Source: Paraburkholderia sp. SOS3
GTDB taxonomy: Bacteria > Pseudomonadota > Gammaproteobacteria > Burkholderiales > Burkholderiaceae
DNA length: 64,000 bases
Reading direction: 5' to 3'
NCBI RefSeq assembly: GCF_001922345.1
Contig: NZ_CP018812.1
Coordinates: forward strand, 2,356,001 to 2,420,000
Shown: one piece after another, positions 35,125 to 42,920 of the stretch
Position numbering within the stretch: the stretch's first letter is position 1
Layout of the letters: every line of letters begins with the position of its first letter
Notes under the pieces: generated by a model
What the model saw: the letters and a program-made list of their open reading frames with translations, nothing else
Database searches by the model: none
Told to the model about the DNA's origin: nothing
Made by a program: the position numbers and the translations under genes

Positions 35125-36687
35125 TCAGTTCTTAGCCTTCGGCATCTGCGACACGAGCGACAGCCCGATGTCCATCCCTTCGACCTGGAAGTGCGGCACG
35201 ATAAACAGCTTGATGCGGAAGAAGCCCGGATTGTCCTCGATGTCTTCGACCGTTACCGTAGCCTCGCGCAACGGATGCGATGCCTGCAATTCATCGCCGG
35301 GATCTTTCATCTCGGTCACAAGACCCTTGACCCAATTATTCAGCTCGAGCTCGAGCAACCGACGATCTTTGGTCGTACCGATGTTTTCGCGCTGAATGAG
35401 CTTTAGATAGTGCGCGATGCGGGACAACAGGAAGATGTACGGCAATCGCGCATTGATACGACTGTTCGCCGTCGCCTCCTTCGTTTCGTAGATCGCGGGC
35501 CTTTGCGCCGAGTTTGCCGAGAAGAAGCACGCGAAGTCGTGGTTCTTATAGAACGACAGCGGGATAAATCCGAGATCGGCGAACTCGAACTCGCGCGTCT
35601 CCGGAATCAGCACTTCAGTCGGAATCTTCGGCTGAGAGCCGGTACCGAGGTCATACAGATGCACCGGTAGGTCTTCCACCTTACCCCCGGCCTGCGGGCC
35701 GCGAATCTGCACGCACCACCCGTTATTGACGAAGCTACGCACCATATTCACGGCGAAAGCGAACGACGCATTGACCCACAAATAACGATCGTGGTCCGGG
35801 CCTTTGACCGCTTCTTCATAGTTGAACGTGCGTACCGGCGTCGTATCTTTCCCGTACGGCAAACGTCCGAGCACACGCGGCATGGTCAGCCCGACGTAGC
35901 GCGCATCGTCGGTGTTGCGGAAGCTCTTCCATTTGATGTACTCCGCGCGATCGAAGTAGTTGCCGATATCCTGAATTGCGGCGACCTCTTCCATCGTTCT
36001 CTTGCCGAAGAACGCTGGTCCGACCGACCCGATGAACGGCATATGTGCCGCCGCCGCGACTTTGGAAATGTTGCGCAACAGAGCGACATCCTGCGGCGAG
36101 TTCGCAAATTCGAAATCGCTGATCATCGCGCTCACAGGCTGGCCACCCGGTGTGTCGTATTCCTCGATGTACGTGAGACGATACAGGCCGCTCTGAATGA
36201 GCTCAGGCGTGTCTTCGAAGTCGCGCGTCAAAGCGTCCTTGGACACGTCGAGCACTTCGATCTTCGCGTTCTTGCGGAAGTCCGTGCGCGATACAAGCAT
36301 CTTGAGCCCACGCCAACGCCCTTCCAGCGCCTGGAAATCGGGATGATGCATTACCGCGTCCAATTGACGGCTAATTTTTCTGTCGATCTGGCCAATATGG
36401 AAGTCGAGCAGCGATTTGTCGAGCCGGTCGACTGGATGGCTCGCGTTGCTGATCAAATCGAGGAATGCACTCATGCCTCGCGCAATCCGCTCGTCAGCCG
36501 AGGCTTCCGAAAGCATGTCGCTGTCGCGAAACGCCTCGAGCGGACGAGCTTCGCTAACCGGCTTCAGGTTGATCTTGCTGCACAGCGATGCATACAAGCT
36601 GTCGCTTGCAGCAGAGGGGTCGAAATGCGAGCCCTCAAGGACGACAGTTTCAGTTGCCCCGTGCCGGGTTTCGTTCTGTTGGTTCAT
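35125..36687 (-). CDS. tssC: TssC, T6SS contractile sheath large subunit (520 aa)
   Basis: VipB/TssC over its full length: GRWRGLKMLVSRTDFRKNAK, GQPVSAMISDFEFANSPQDV, RLPYGKDTTPVRTFNYEE and the C-terminal FRIKLFIVPHFQVEGMDIGL. With TssB it builds the sheath whose contraction propels the Hcp-VgrG needle; ClpV recycles it. The ATG at 36687 (MNQQNETRHG) is 73 bases after the tssB stop. The N-terminal 40 residues are more variable than usual. Confidence 0.96.
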   Translation of the reverse strand: MNQQNETRHGATETVVLEGSHFDPSAASDSLYASLCSKINLKPVSEARPLEAFRDSDMLSEASADERIARGMSAFLDLISNASHPVDRLDKSLLDFHIGQIDRKISRQLDAVMHHPDFQALEGRWRGLKMLVSRTDFRKNAKIEVLDVSKDALTRDFEDTPELIQSGLYRLTYIEEYDTPGGQPVSAMISDFEFANSPQDVALLRNISKVAAAAHMPFIGSVGPAFFGKRTMEEVAAIQDIGNYFDRAEYIKWKSFRNTDDARYVGLTMPRVLGRLPYGKDTTPVRTFNYEEAVKGPDHDRYLWVNASFAFAVNMVRSFVNNGWCVQIRGPQAGGKVEDLPVHLYDLGTGSQPKIPTEVLIPETREFEFADLGFIPLSFYKNHDFACFFSANSAQRPAIYETKEATANSRINARLPYIFLLSRIAHYLKLIQRENIGTTKDRRLLELELNNWVKGLVTEMKDPGDELQASHPLREATVTVEDIEDNPGFFRIKLFIVPHFQVEGMDIGLSLVSQMPKAKN

Positions 36688-36760
36688 CTCGTTGTCTGCC
36701 TGCGTTCGTGTCGCCAAATGGTTGCGGAATACGGTAAGCGCGCGTTTTGCCTCGCTGCGC

Positions 36761-37273
36761 TTACGCATGCGCTTCCTGCTGCGTGGCCGCGCTGCCGATC
36801 TGCGCCAGCTCGTGGCGTAGTCGTTCCGACAGATGTCGGTCCTTCAGGATCTTTTCGAACTCGCGACGGAACGTGCCGTTGTCAAGTAAGTTCGATTTAA
36901 GATCGCGCAGCAGATTGCGCATAGCCAACAGCGCCTGCAGTTCCGGAATCCGCCGCGCGACCTGCTCGGGCTCGAAGTCCCGCATTGACCGGAACGCGAG
37001 ATGCACCGGCAACTCGGACCCGTCGTCGGCGAGGGTGTTCGGTGCAGCGGTCTTGAGGTCTGGCGCGTAGTCGGCCAGCACTGCATCGAAATTGTTCTTG
37101 TCGATATTGACCTTCTTGCGCTCGGCGAGTGGCGCCTGCTCTCGCCCCGCGCTGAAATCGCCTGCCACTAGAAGCTTTAGCGGTAACTCGACCTTCTTCC
37201 GGGCTCCACCCGTATGCAGGTCCAACGTAATCGAGACGCGACTCTTCGGAATTTCGCGCTGGAAGCTGTCCAT
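36761..37273 (-). CDS. tssB: TssB, T6SS contractile sheath small subunit (170 aa)
   Basis: VipA/TssB family: MDSFQREIPKSRVSITLDLH, then ELPLKLLVAGDFSAGREQAP and the C-terminal helix that ClpV or TssC contacts (LLRDLKSNLLDNGTFRREFE). It is the first core gene of the leftward arm, and its ATG at 37273 has GGA 5 bases and GGAG 9 bases upstream. Promoters for this arm must lie within 37274-37813. Confidence 0.96.
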   Translation of the reverse strand: MDSFQREIPKSRVSITLDLHTGGARKKVELPLKLLVAGDFSAGREQAPLAERKKVNIDKNNFDAVLADYAPDLKTAAPNTLADDGSELPVHLAFRSMRDFEPEQVARRIPELQALLAMRNLLRDLKSNLLDNGTFRREFEKILKDRHLSERLRHELAQIGSAATQQEAHA

Positions 37274-37813
37274 CTGTATCCGCTCCAATCTATTTAGATA
37301 AATTAACCCCGCCGAACCTACCCGGCTTTGCTCGGCGATCCGCGCAGGACGATGTGAATACTTGCCCCAGTCATTTAAATAAACGGGGATCTTTTTACTA
37401 CTGTGCGTTGATTATGTTCTCACGAAAAACAAACGAATAACCATCTCATAAATACCATTGACAAATATTTGCAAAATCCGTCCTAAGGCGCCCAGTCCCA
37501 TTCTTATGCAGCAGCGCCGCCAGATAAGGGATACATGGGACTTTTCGCAATCGAAACATATGCGCCCGTCAGTCGATTTGACATTTCCTGAATATCTTTA
37601 AATAACTTAAATGAACAAAAAAATCGTTTGCCATTGGATTTGATCATCGCGTACACTTCGCTCTCACGATTACGAATCCGATACTCAAGGTTTGCAGGTT
37701 TAATTGCTTTATTCAGTTGACGCTTTTGTATGTGTGCTCTGATGCCCACGCGTCTCCTCGTTGCGATCTGATCGTCGCTATTCAATTCTTTAAACCGTTT
37801 TTTCGCTACACCT
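37274..37813. promoter_or_regulatory. divergent T6SS promoter region between tssB and tssK
   Basis: This 540-base AT-rich spacer drives both arms. A rightward TTGACA (37578-37583) with AATAAC (37601-37606) at 17-base spacing could serve tssK with a leader of about 200 bases. A second TTGACA at 37458-37463 has a poor -10. I found no clear sigma54 site. A small leftward gene candidate occupies 37504-37749. Confidence 0.35.
37504..37749 (-). CDS. small AT-rich basic protein, unrecognised (81 aa)
   Basis: A GTG start has GAGGAG four bases upstream, one of the better ribosome-binding sites in the window. The product is basic: about 25% Lys/Arg in the first 60 residues (HIQKRQLNKAIKPANLEYRI), then KSNGKRFFCSFKLFKDIQEM and an ending PMYPLSGGAAA. 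Codons are AT-rich, unlike the surrounding tss genes, and it sits in the divergent control region upstream of tssB. I recognise no family. It may be a small DNA- or RNA-binding regulator, a remnant of an exchanged effector module, or a chance frame; the ribosome-binding site favours a translated gene. Confidence 0.45.
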   Translation of the reverse strand: MGIRAHIQKRQLNKAIKPANLEYRIRNRESEVYAMIKSNGKRFFCSFKLFKDIQEMSNRLTGAYVSIAKSPMYPLSGGAAA

Positions 37814-39166
37814 ATGCGGATCGATAAACCGCTTTGGCATGAAGGCCTGATCCTCACGCAACAGCACTTTCAACAGCACGAACGTTGGGCTGAATTCTCG
37901 CTGCGTCAGGTCACAACGGCGTCGCTCGTGCAGCCGTGGGGAACGCTTGGCGTCCATATCGACGAAGAAGCGCTCTCAGCGAGTCGCCTCAAGCTCACGC
38001 AACTAAAATTGCGCTTTCCGGATGGCACACCGTTCGACTCGACCGTCGCGGATGCGTTGCCGCCTGCGCGCAATCTGTCACAGGGATTACCGGTCGATCT
38101 GCAGAGCGTCGTTGTGCTGGCAGCGCTGCCGCTTGCCAATGCGAATGGCAATAACTGCCGCTTCGATGAAGACTCTCTCGCGCGGCCGCGCCGGGCGTTT
38201 CGAGAATTCGTGCAGGTCGCGGACCTCAACGGCACGGGCGAAGCGGAGATCGCTGCCGAGCGCCACGCGGTGCGACTGCTATTTGACTTCGAACCAAACG
38301 AAGACGACACGGTATGCGCGATCGCCCGCCTCACGCGCTCGAGCAGTGGCGAGTTCAAGCTCGATCACCGCTACGTACCTCCTTGCCTGACGTTGGCCAG
38401 CCATCCGCTGCATATCGAGCGGATCAATCGCCTGGCGGACATTCTGCTGGCGAAGAGCGTCGCACTCGGAGCACGCCGCGGCGAACGTATCGAACAGGTT
38501 ACCGAGTACGGCGTGGCGGACGTGCAACTCTTCTGGCTCCTGCACTGTATTCATACGGCGTGGCCACAACTGCAGTTTTTCGCGTCTCACCCGTCGCAGC
38601 CGCCCGAGCGGCTCTACACGGTACTCGCTCAACTCACCGCCGCGTTGATGACGTTTTCGACAGGCGCGCAACTGACGGACATCCCGACTTACGATCACGC
38701 GCATGCCGGCGATGTTTTCGCGCGGCTCGAAACGAAGATCCGTGAGTTGCTCGACGCGATCATTCCGTCGCGCGTCGTGTCCATTGCGCTGACGCAAAAA
38801 AGCGCGACAACCTGGACCGGTCTTTTCGCCGACGAACGCATCGCGACCGGCACGGCGGACTGGTATTTGTCCGTCAGCGCATCGTTGTCGCCGTTTGAAC
38901 TTGTCGAGCAATTCGCGCGACTGTGCAAGATCGGCGCACCCGACGATGTCAGGCAAATCGTGAATTCGGCACTCACAGGCATTCCGCTGAAGCCGGTACA
39001 GCGCGTGCCATCCGCGATTCCAGTGCGTCTCGACAACCACTATTTTGCGCTGGACGCTGACGATCCCGCACACGCGCGCATGCTTGCTGCGCGCGCTTGC
39101 CAGATCTATTTGCCCGCATCGATCCCCGATGCAACGCTTCAACTCCACGCGGTGCTGCGGTCATGA
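37814..39166 (+). CDS. tssK: TssK, T6SS baseplate-membrane complex connector (450 aa)
   Basis: TssK/VasE family: the start MRIDKPLWHEGLILTQQHFQ is diagnostic, and QLFWLLHCIHTAWPQLQFFA is conserved in the middle. TssK trimers link the baseplate wedges to TssL and TssM. It is the first gene of the rightward arm and overlaps tssL by four bases (ATGA). The ribosome-binding site is weak. Confidence 0.95.
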   Translation: MRIDKPLWHEGLILTQQHFQQHERWAEFSLRQVTTASLVQPWGTLGVHIDEEALSASRLKLTQLKLRFPDGTPFDSTVADALPPARNLSQGLPVDLQSVVVLAALPLANANGNNCRFDEDSLARPRRAFREFVQVADLNGTGEAEIAAERHAVRLLFDFEPNEDDTVCAIARLTRSSSGEFKLDHRYVPPCLTLASHPLHIERINRLADILLAKSVALGARRGERIEQVTEYGVADVQLFWLLHCIHTAWPQLQFFASHPSQPPERLYTVLAQLTAALMTFSTGAQLTDIPTYDHAHAGDVFARLETKIRELLDAIIPSRVVSIALTQKSATTWTGLFADERIATGTADWYLSVSASLSPFELVEQFARLCKIGAPDDVRQIVNSALTGIPLKPVQRVPSAIPVRLDNHYFALDADDPAHARMLAARACQIYLPASIPDATLQLHAVLRS

Positions 39167-39912
39167 ATCTTTTCGGCGTCTCCCCTTTTTCAAGACTGGT
39201 TGACTACTCGGCGGATGCGGGTCGCGCATCCTCGCAATGCATGCGTGGTCTCCTGCGCGATACCGCACTGGCCGTCACCCAGCTCTCGGCGAACCAGACG
39301 CCGACTACCTACAGGTTGCTTCGCGATCGCGCTGGGGAACTGGTCACGCAGTTTGCTGCCGCGCTCGAGCGTCACGGTTATCCGCGTGATGTGCGCGAGG
39401 ACGCGGTCATCGCTCAATGCGGACTGCTCGATGAGACGGCACTGCGCCATCTCTCCGGCGATGACCTATCACAGTGGGACGCACATCCGCTGCAAATCGT
39501 GCATACCGGTCGGCACGATGCGGGTGAAAGCGTATTCGAACGACTCGAGCAACGGATGATCGAGGCGTCGCCCAACGTCGACCTGCTTGAATACTATGAA
39601 TCGATCCTCGCGTTGGGATTTGTCGGCCGATATGCGTCGCTTTCATGGAACACGCCCGAAGGCGACGGCGCTGCAAAACGTGAGGCGCTCATCAAGGCGC
39701 TCAACACGCGACTGCAAACGCTAAGACCTGCGCGAGACCAGGCGTTCGTCGTCGAACGTTCAGGCTGGCGTTTTGCAGACTCGCTCTATCGCCTGTCGCC
39801 GTGGGCAATGACGAGCGTCGCTGGCGCGGTAGCGGTTGCCGTATGGCTCGCGTGGAACGCGACGCTCGATGCACAAGTCGCACATCTTGCATCGCAGGCG
39901 GTGCGCCCGTGA
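39163..39912 (+). CDS. tssL: TssL, DotU-type T6SS inner-membrane protein (249 aa)
   Basis: A DotU/IcmH cytoplasmic helical domain (QCGLLDETALRHLSGDDLSQ and FERLEQRMIEASPNVDLLEY) is followed by a single C-terminal membrane helix (WAMTSVAGAVAVAVWLAWNA) at about residues 213-235. TssL joins TssM and TssK. No peptidoglycan-binding domain is fused to it; that function may be supplied by the next gene. The start overlaps the tssK stop as ATGA, and its stop overlaps the next start as GTGA. Confidence 0.94.
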   Translation: MNLFGVSPFSRLVDYSADAGRASSQCMRGLLRDTALAVTQLSANQTPTTYRLLRDRAGELVTQFAAALERHGYPRDVREDAVIAQCGLLDETALRHLSGDDLSQWDAHPLQIVHTGRHDAGESVFERLEQRMIEASPNVDLLEYYESILALGFVGRYASLSWNTPEGDGAAKREALIKALNTRLQTLRPARDQAFVVERSGWRFADSLYRLSPWAMTSVAGAVAVAVWLAWNATLDAQVAHLASQAVRP

Positions 39913-42224
39913 CTCGGTCTATCAAGTCCGCCTCGCTGGAACCCGCGCGGGACGGGTTGCAGCGATTGGAACCGATGTCGTCCGTGCCACCGCGCTTTGC
40001 GTCAACGCCGCTCGAGCGCACATTGCACGCTCAATCTGGTACCGAGCCGGATGGCTCGGCGGCGATTCCGTCCAACGCAGCGACAGTCCTCGGGAACGAG
40101 GGCCTCGGCTACCCGTTTCGGACAATGGTCGTGCTTGCCGCGGTGCTCGCTCTCGCTGTGCTGTGGTTTATTCCGCGACTGGGCCAGACCCCGGTCTTGC
40201 TGCTAACGGCGTTCATCGGACTGCTGGCCTTCGCGCTCATATGGCTGCGCACCCGACAACTCATTTCCGCTCGCTCGCAAAACACGCGTGTACTTGCAGC
40301 GCTTGGCACTGCGGCGTCTGAGATTCCAGTTCGATTGCGGACGAATATGCCTCTGGTTGTCGTCACCGGCGACGGCTTGCCTGCGATCTTCGATCGCGCT
40401 GGCGAAGCGCGCTTCGCGCATATCGGCGATGGTGCAATCTGGATACGCGCGGAACGGCCGCGGGATCTGCCGAAACTTTCGGTTGCGGTCCGACAGTGGC
40501 GCAATGGCCGGGCGCCAGATGGCTTTGTGCTTTCGGTCGCGCCGGCTCTGCATTCGGACCTCGACACGTTGACGCAAAGACTTCGCGTGATGCGTCAGGC
40601 GATAGCCGACGCGTCACGAATGCTTCGCGCGCGTTTGCCTGGCTACCTCGCCATCTATCAGCGCGTAACGGCAGATGGAGATCCACATGGAACAGCCGCC
40701 GCAATGATCGATGGCGTAGGCGGCACGAACTCGTCTACCTTATCGAAAGCAACGCCGAATACCACGGCCGAATCTGGCTCGCAGTCGTCGAGGTTCATGG
40801 CGGGCCGCACGGACCCCCTGTGGTATGGCGCGTCATCAACCACGCGCATTCGTCCGCAGGGAGTGGCTTCCGGCCGCCTGGAAAAAATACCCGGGGACAG
40901 CGCTGCCGGGCTCTTCGAATCCATCACCAAGGCCGCCGAAGCCACCGCGTTAAGCATCAGTGCGTCAAATATCAGTGCGTCAAATATCAGTGCGTCAAAT
41001 GCCAGTGCATTAAACGCCGAAGCCTTAAGCGCGGATGTGCGACGAGCCAGTTCAATCCATCGGGCGGTCACCCGCGCCGCCGCCCTGCCATTGCTCATCG
41101 ACTGGACCCGGAGGATCGTGATCGAGGCATTAACCGACGATCGGCAGCCTTCGGCGCCGTGCACGCTGCATGGCGTCGGCTGGGTCGATTGCGGTCCCGC
41201 AACCGGCAGAGGCAAGCCTTGGGAAAGAGACGTCGAGTCGCGAACCGCCGTCGTACCAGCAACCATGCCGGCATCGCCGTTGCCCTGGCCTCTGCCGCAG
41301 CCGCTCATTGAAGCGATGCCGCAGCAGCGCTGGGTACCGCCCCGGGTCGCTGCGCTCGCGCACGCTTTAGCGCTGACCGCATGCGCGGCGGCAATCGCCT
41401 TCTGGGGCGCTGCGTCGAACAACGTGACCTTGATCGACCGTATCGGCGCCGACCTTCAACGGTACGCGAAAATTCCCGCGGCACGGGATACCGCGAGACG
41501 CGACGCGCTACAGGCGCTCGTCGCAGATCGCGATCAGCTCGAGCATTACGCGCGCCTCGGTGTTCCATTGCAGCTGTCGTTCGGCATGTACCGCGGCGCT
41601 CAACTGATGCCGGCGCTGAACGACGCAATCGCGACGTACCAGCCCCCTGAGGCGCCTCCGGCAGTCGTCACGCTCGACAGCATGTCGTTATTCGACAGCG
41701 GCAGCGCGCAACTAAAACAAGGCTCGACGCGTGCGATGGTTGGTGCGCTCGAGATGATCAGGGCGAATCCTCGCAAGCGGATTCTCGTTGCTGGGCACAC
41801 CGACGCAGCCGGCGCACCGGACCGCAACTTGCGGCTGTCGATTGCACGTGCAGCCGCCGTACGCGACTGGCTGATCGACGCGTCGGGCATGCCGGCCACG
41901 CAGTTCGCCATCCAGGGGTATGGCGATACGCGGCCCATCGCAAGCAACGACGCATCCGAGGGTCGCTCAAAGAACCGGCGCGTCGAAATCACGCTCGTAC
42001 CCGATACGGCTCCACAGCCCGTTGATGGCGCGTCGACGGCGCATCGATTACACATTGGTCACGGATCTGTATCCAACCGATTCACCAATCCGTCTAAGTC
42101 CCGAAGCGCTCCGCTTCGGGAATGGGAACCCCGGAGCCATCGCTCCGGGATATCGTTGCAGTACGAAACAGCAGGAAAAGGGAGAGAAAATGGCGATTCC
42201 AGCATATATGTGGCTCAAGGATGA
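39909..42224 (+). CDS. T6SS-associated OmpA-domain membrane protein (771 aa)
   Basis: Two membrane helices at about residues 70-115 (MVVLAAVLALAVLWFIPRL; LLLTAFIGLLAFALIW) and one near 485 (HALALTACAAAIAFWGAAS) flank a soluble part. An OmpA/MotB peptidoglycan-binding domain lies at about 589-697 (SLFDSGSAQLKQGSTRAM, ILVAGHTDAAG, GYGDTRPIASNDASEGRSKN, RRVEI). It probably anchors the T6SS membrane complex to the cell wall, complementing the short TssL. The GTG start overlaps the tssL stop. Oddities are a five-residue repeat (ISASN) at about 350-366 and a tail of about 74 residues past the OmpA domain, read through two hairpins and into hcp by 35 bases; the tail may not be conserved. Confidence 0.85.
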   Translation: MTRSIKSASLEPARDGLQRLEPMSSVPPRFASTPLERTLHAQSGTEPDGSAAIPSNAATVLGNEGLGYPFRTMVVLAAVLALAVLWFIPRLGQTPVLLLTAFIGLLAFALIWLRTRQLISARSQNTRVLAALGTAASEIPVRLRTNMPLVVVTGDGLPAIFDRAGEARFAHIGDGAIWIRAERPRDLPKLSVAVRQWRNGRAPDGFVLSVAPALHSDLDTLTQRLRVMRQAIADASRMLRARLPGYLAIYQRVTADGDPHGTAAAMIDGVGGTNSSTLSKATPNTTAESGSQSSRFMAGRTDPLWYGASSTTRIRPQGVASGRLEKIPGDSAAGLFESITKAAEATALSISASNISASNISASNASALNAEALSADVRRASSIHRAVTRAAALPLLIDWTRRIVIEALTDDRQPSAPCTLHGVGWVDCGPATGRGKPWERDVESRTAVVPATMPASPLPWPLPQPLIEAMPQQRWVPPRVAALAHALALTACAAAIAFWGAASNNVTLIDRIGADLQRYAKIPAARDTARRDALQALVADRDQLEHYARLGVPLQLSFGMYRGAQLMPALNDAIATYQPPEAPPAVVTLDSMSLFDSGSAQLKQGSTRAMVGALEMIRANPRKRILVAGHTDAAGAPDRNLRLSIARAAAVRDWLIDASGMPATQFAIQGYGDTRPIASNDASEGRSKNRRVEITLVPDTAPQPVDGASTAHRLHIGHGSVSNRFTNPSKSRSAPLREWEPRSHRSGISLQYETAGKGRENGDSSIYVAQG
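40956..41015. repeat. 15-bp tandem repeat in the OmpA-like gene
   Basis: ATCAGTGCGTCAAAT occurs three times without change (40956-41000), followed by the degenerate copy GCCAGTGCATTAAAC. It keeps the frame and encodes ISASN units. Confidence 0.8.
42100..42120 (+). promoter_or_regulatory. hairpin 1 upstream of hcp
   Basis: CCCGAAGCG and CGCTTCGGG form a perfect 9-bp stem with loop CTC, 70 bases before the hcp ATG. No T run follows, so it looks like an mRNA processing or stabilising element rather than a terminator. Confidence 0.55.
42130..42149 (+). promoter_or_regulatory. hairpin 2 upstream of hcp
   Basis: CCCGGAGC and GCTCCGGG form an 8-bp stem around CATC, ten bases after hairpin 1 and 40 bases before hcp. 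Together they may protect the 5' end of an abundant hcp mRNA. Confidence 0.55.
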
Positions 42225-42675
42225 TGGCGGCGCGGACATCAAAGGCTCGGTGACGGTGCAAGGCCGTGAAGGTAGTGTCGAGCTTGTCGCGTTCGATCAC
42301 AGCGTCCACATTCCGACCGACGGCAACACCGGCAAGCTCACAGGCACCCGCGTGCACAAGCCGATTACCCTCACCAAAGAGACGGACTCGTCCACCCCGT
42401 ATCTCTATAAGGCGGTGACGAGCGGACAAACCCTCAAGAACGTTGAAATCAAGTGGTACAGGATCGACGACGCGGGCAAGGAAAAGGAATACTTCAACAC
42501 GAAGCTCGACAACGTGAAGATTGTCGCCGTCAAGCCGAAGATGCTCGATATCAAGAACCCGGACTTCGAGAAGCACAACCATCTGGAAGACGTGGAACTG
42601 CGTTACGAGACGATCACATGGTCTTACAAAGACGGCAACATCATCCATAAGGACACATGGAACGAGCGATCCTGA
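42190..42675 (+). CDS. hcp: Hcp (TssD), T6SS inner-tube protein (161 aa)
   Basis: Hcp1-type family: MAIPAYMWLKDDGGADIKGS, then GSVELVAFDHSVHIPTDGNT, VHKPITLTKETDSSTPYLYK and LEDVELRYETITWSYKDGNI. Hexamers stack into the tube expelled by sheath contraction and also chaperone small effectors. The ribosome-binding site GGAGAG is strong, as expected for the most abundant T6SS protein, and two hairpins precede it. Its start lies inside the 3' end of the upstream frame. Confidence 0.97.
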   Translation: MAIPAYMWLKDDGGADIKGSVTVQGREGSVELVAFDHSVHIPTDGNTGKLTGTRVHKPITLTKETDSSTPYLYKAVTSGQTLKNVEIKWYRIDDAGKEKEYFNTKLDNVKIVAVKPKMLDIKNPDFEKHNHLEDVELRYETITWSYKDGNIIHKDTWNERS

Positions 42676-42920
42676 TCGTTTGAGCCGATGTCGTGCGGCG
42701 CACTCTGCCACGCATCTGCTACGCACTTGCCACCCAGGCGCCTAAGGTAGTACCGGCGCCACACGACAGTCCTGAAAGCACTTGTTTCGCCAGCTCGCTG
42801 CGCGGCGCGGCTGGCGCATCAAACCGACGATCAACGGCAGCCAAACGCCACACCAGACGCAACGCACGTCTGCCACGCTTTTCTGGCCGTGTCATTTCAT
42901 CCCCGCGAGACGATCGAAGC

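Noticed and set aside
37458..37486. TTGACA with a possible -10 in the tssB-tssK spacer
   Set aside because: The hexamer at 17-base spacing (TCCTAA) matches the -10 consensus poorly.
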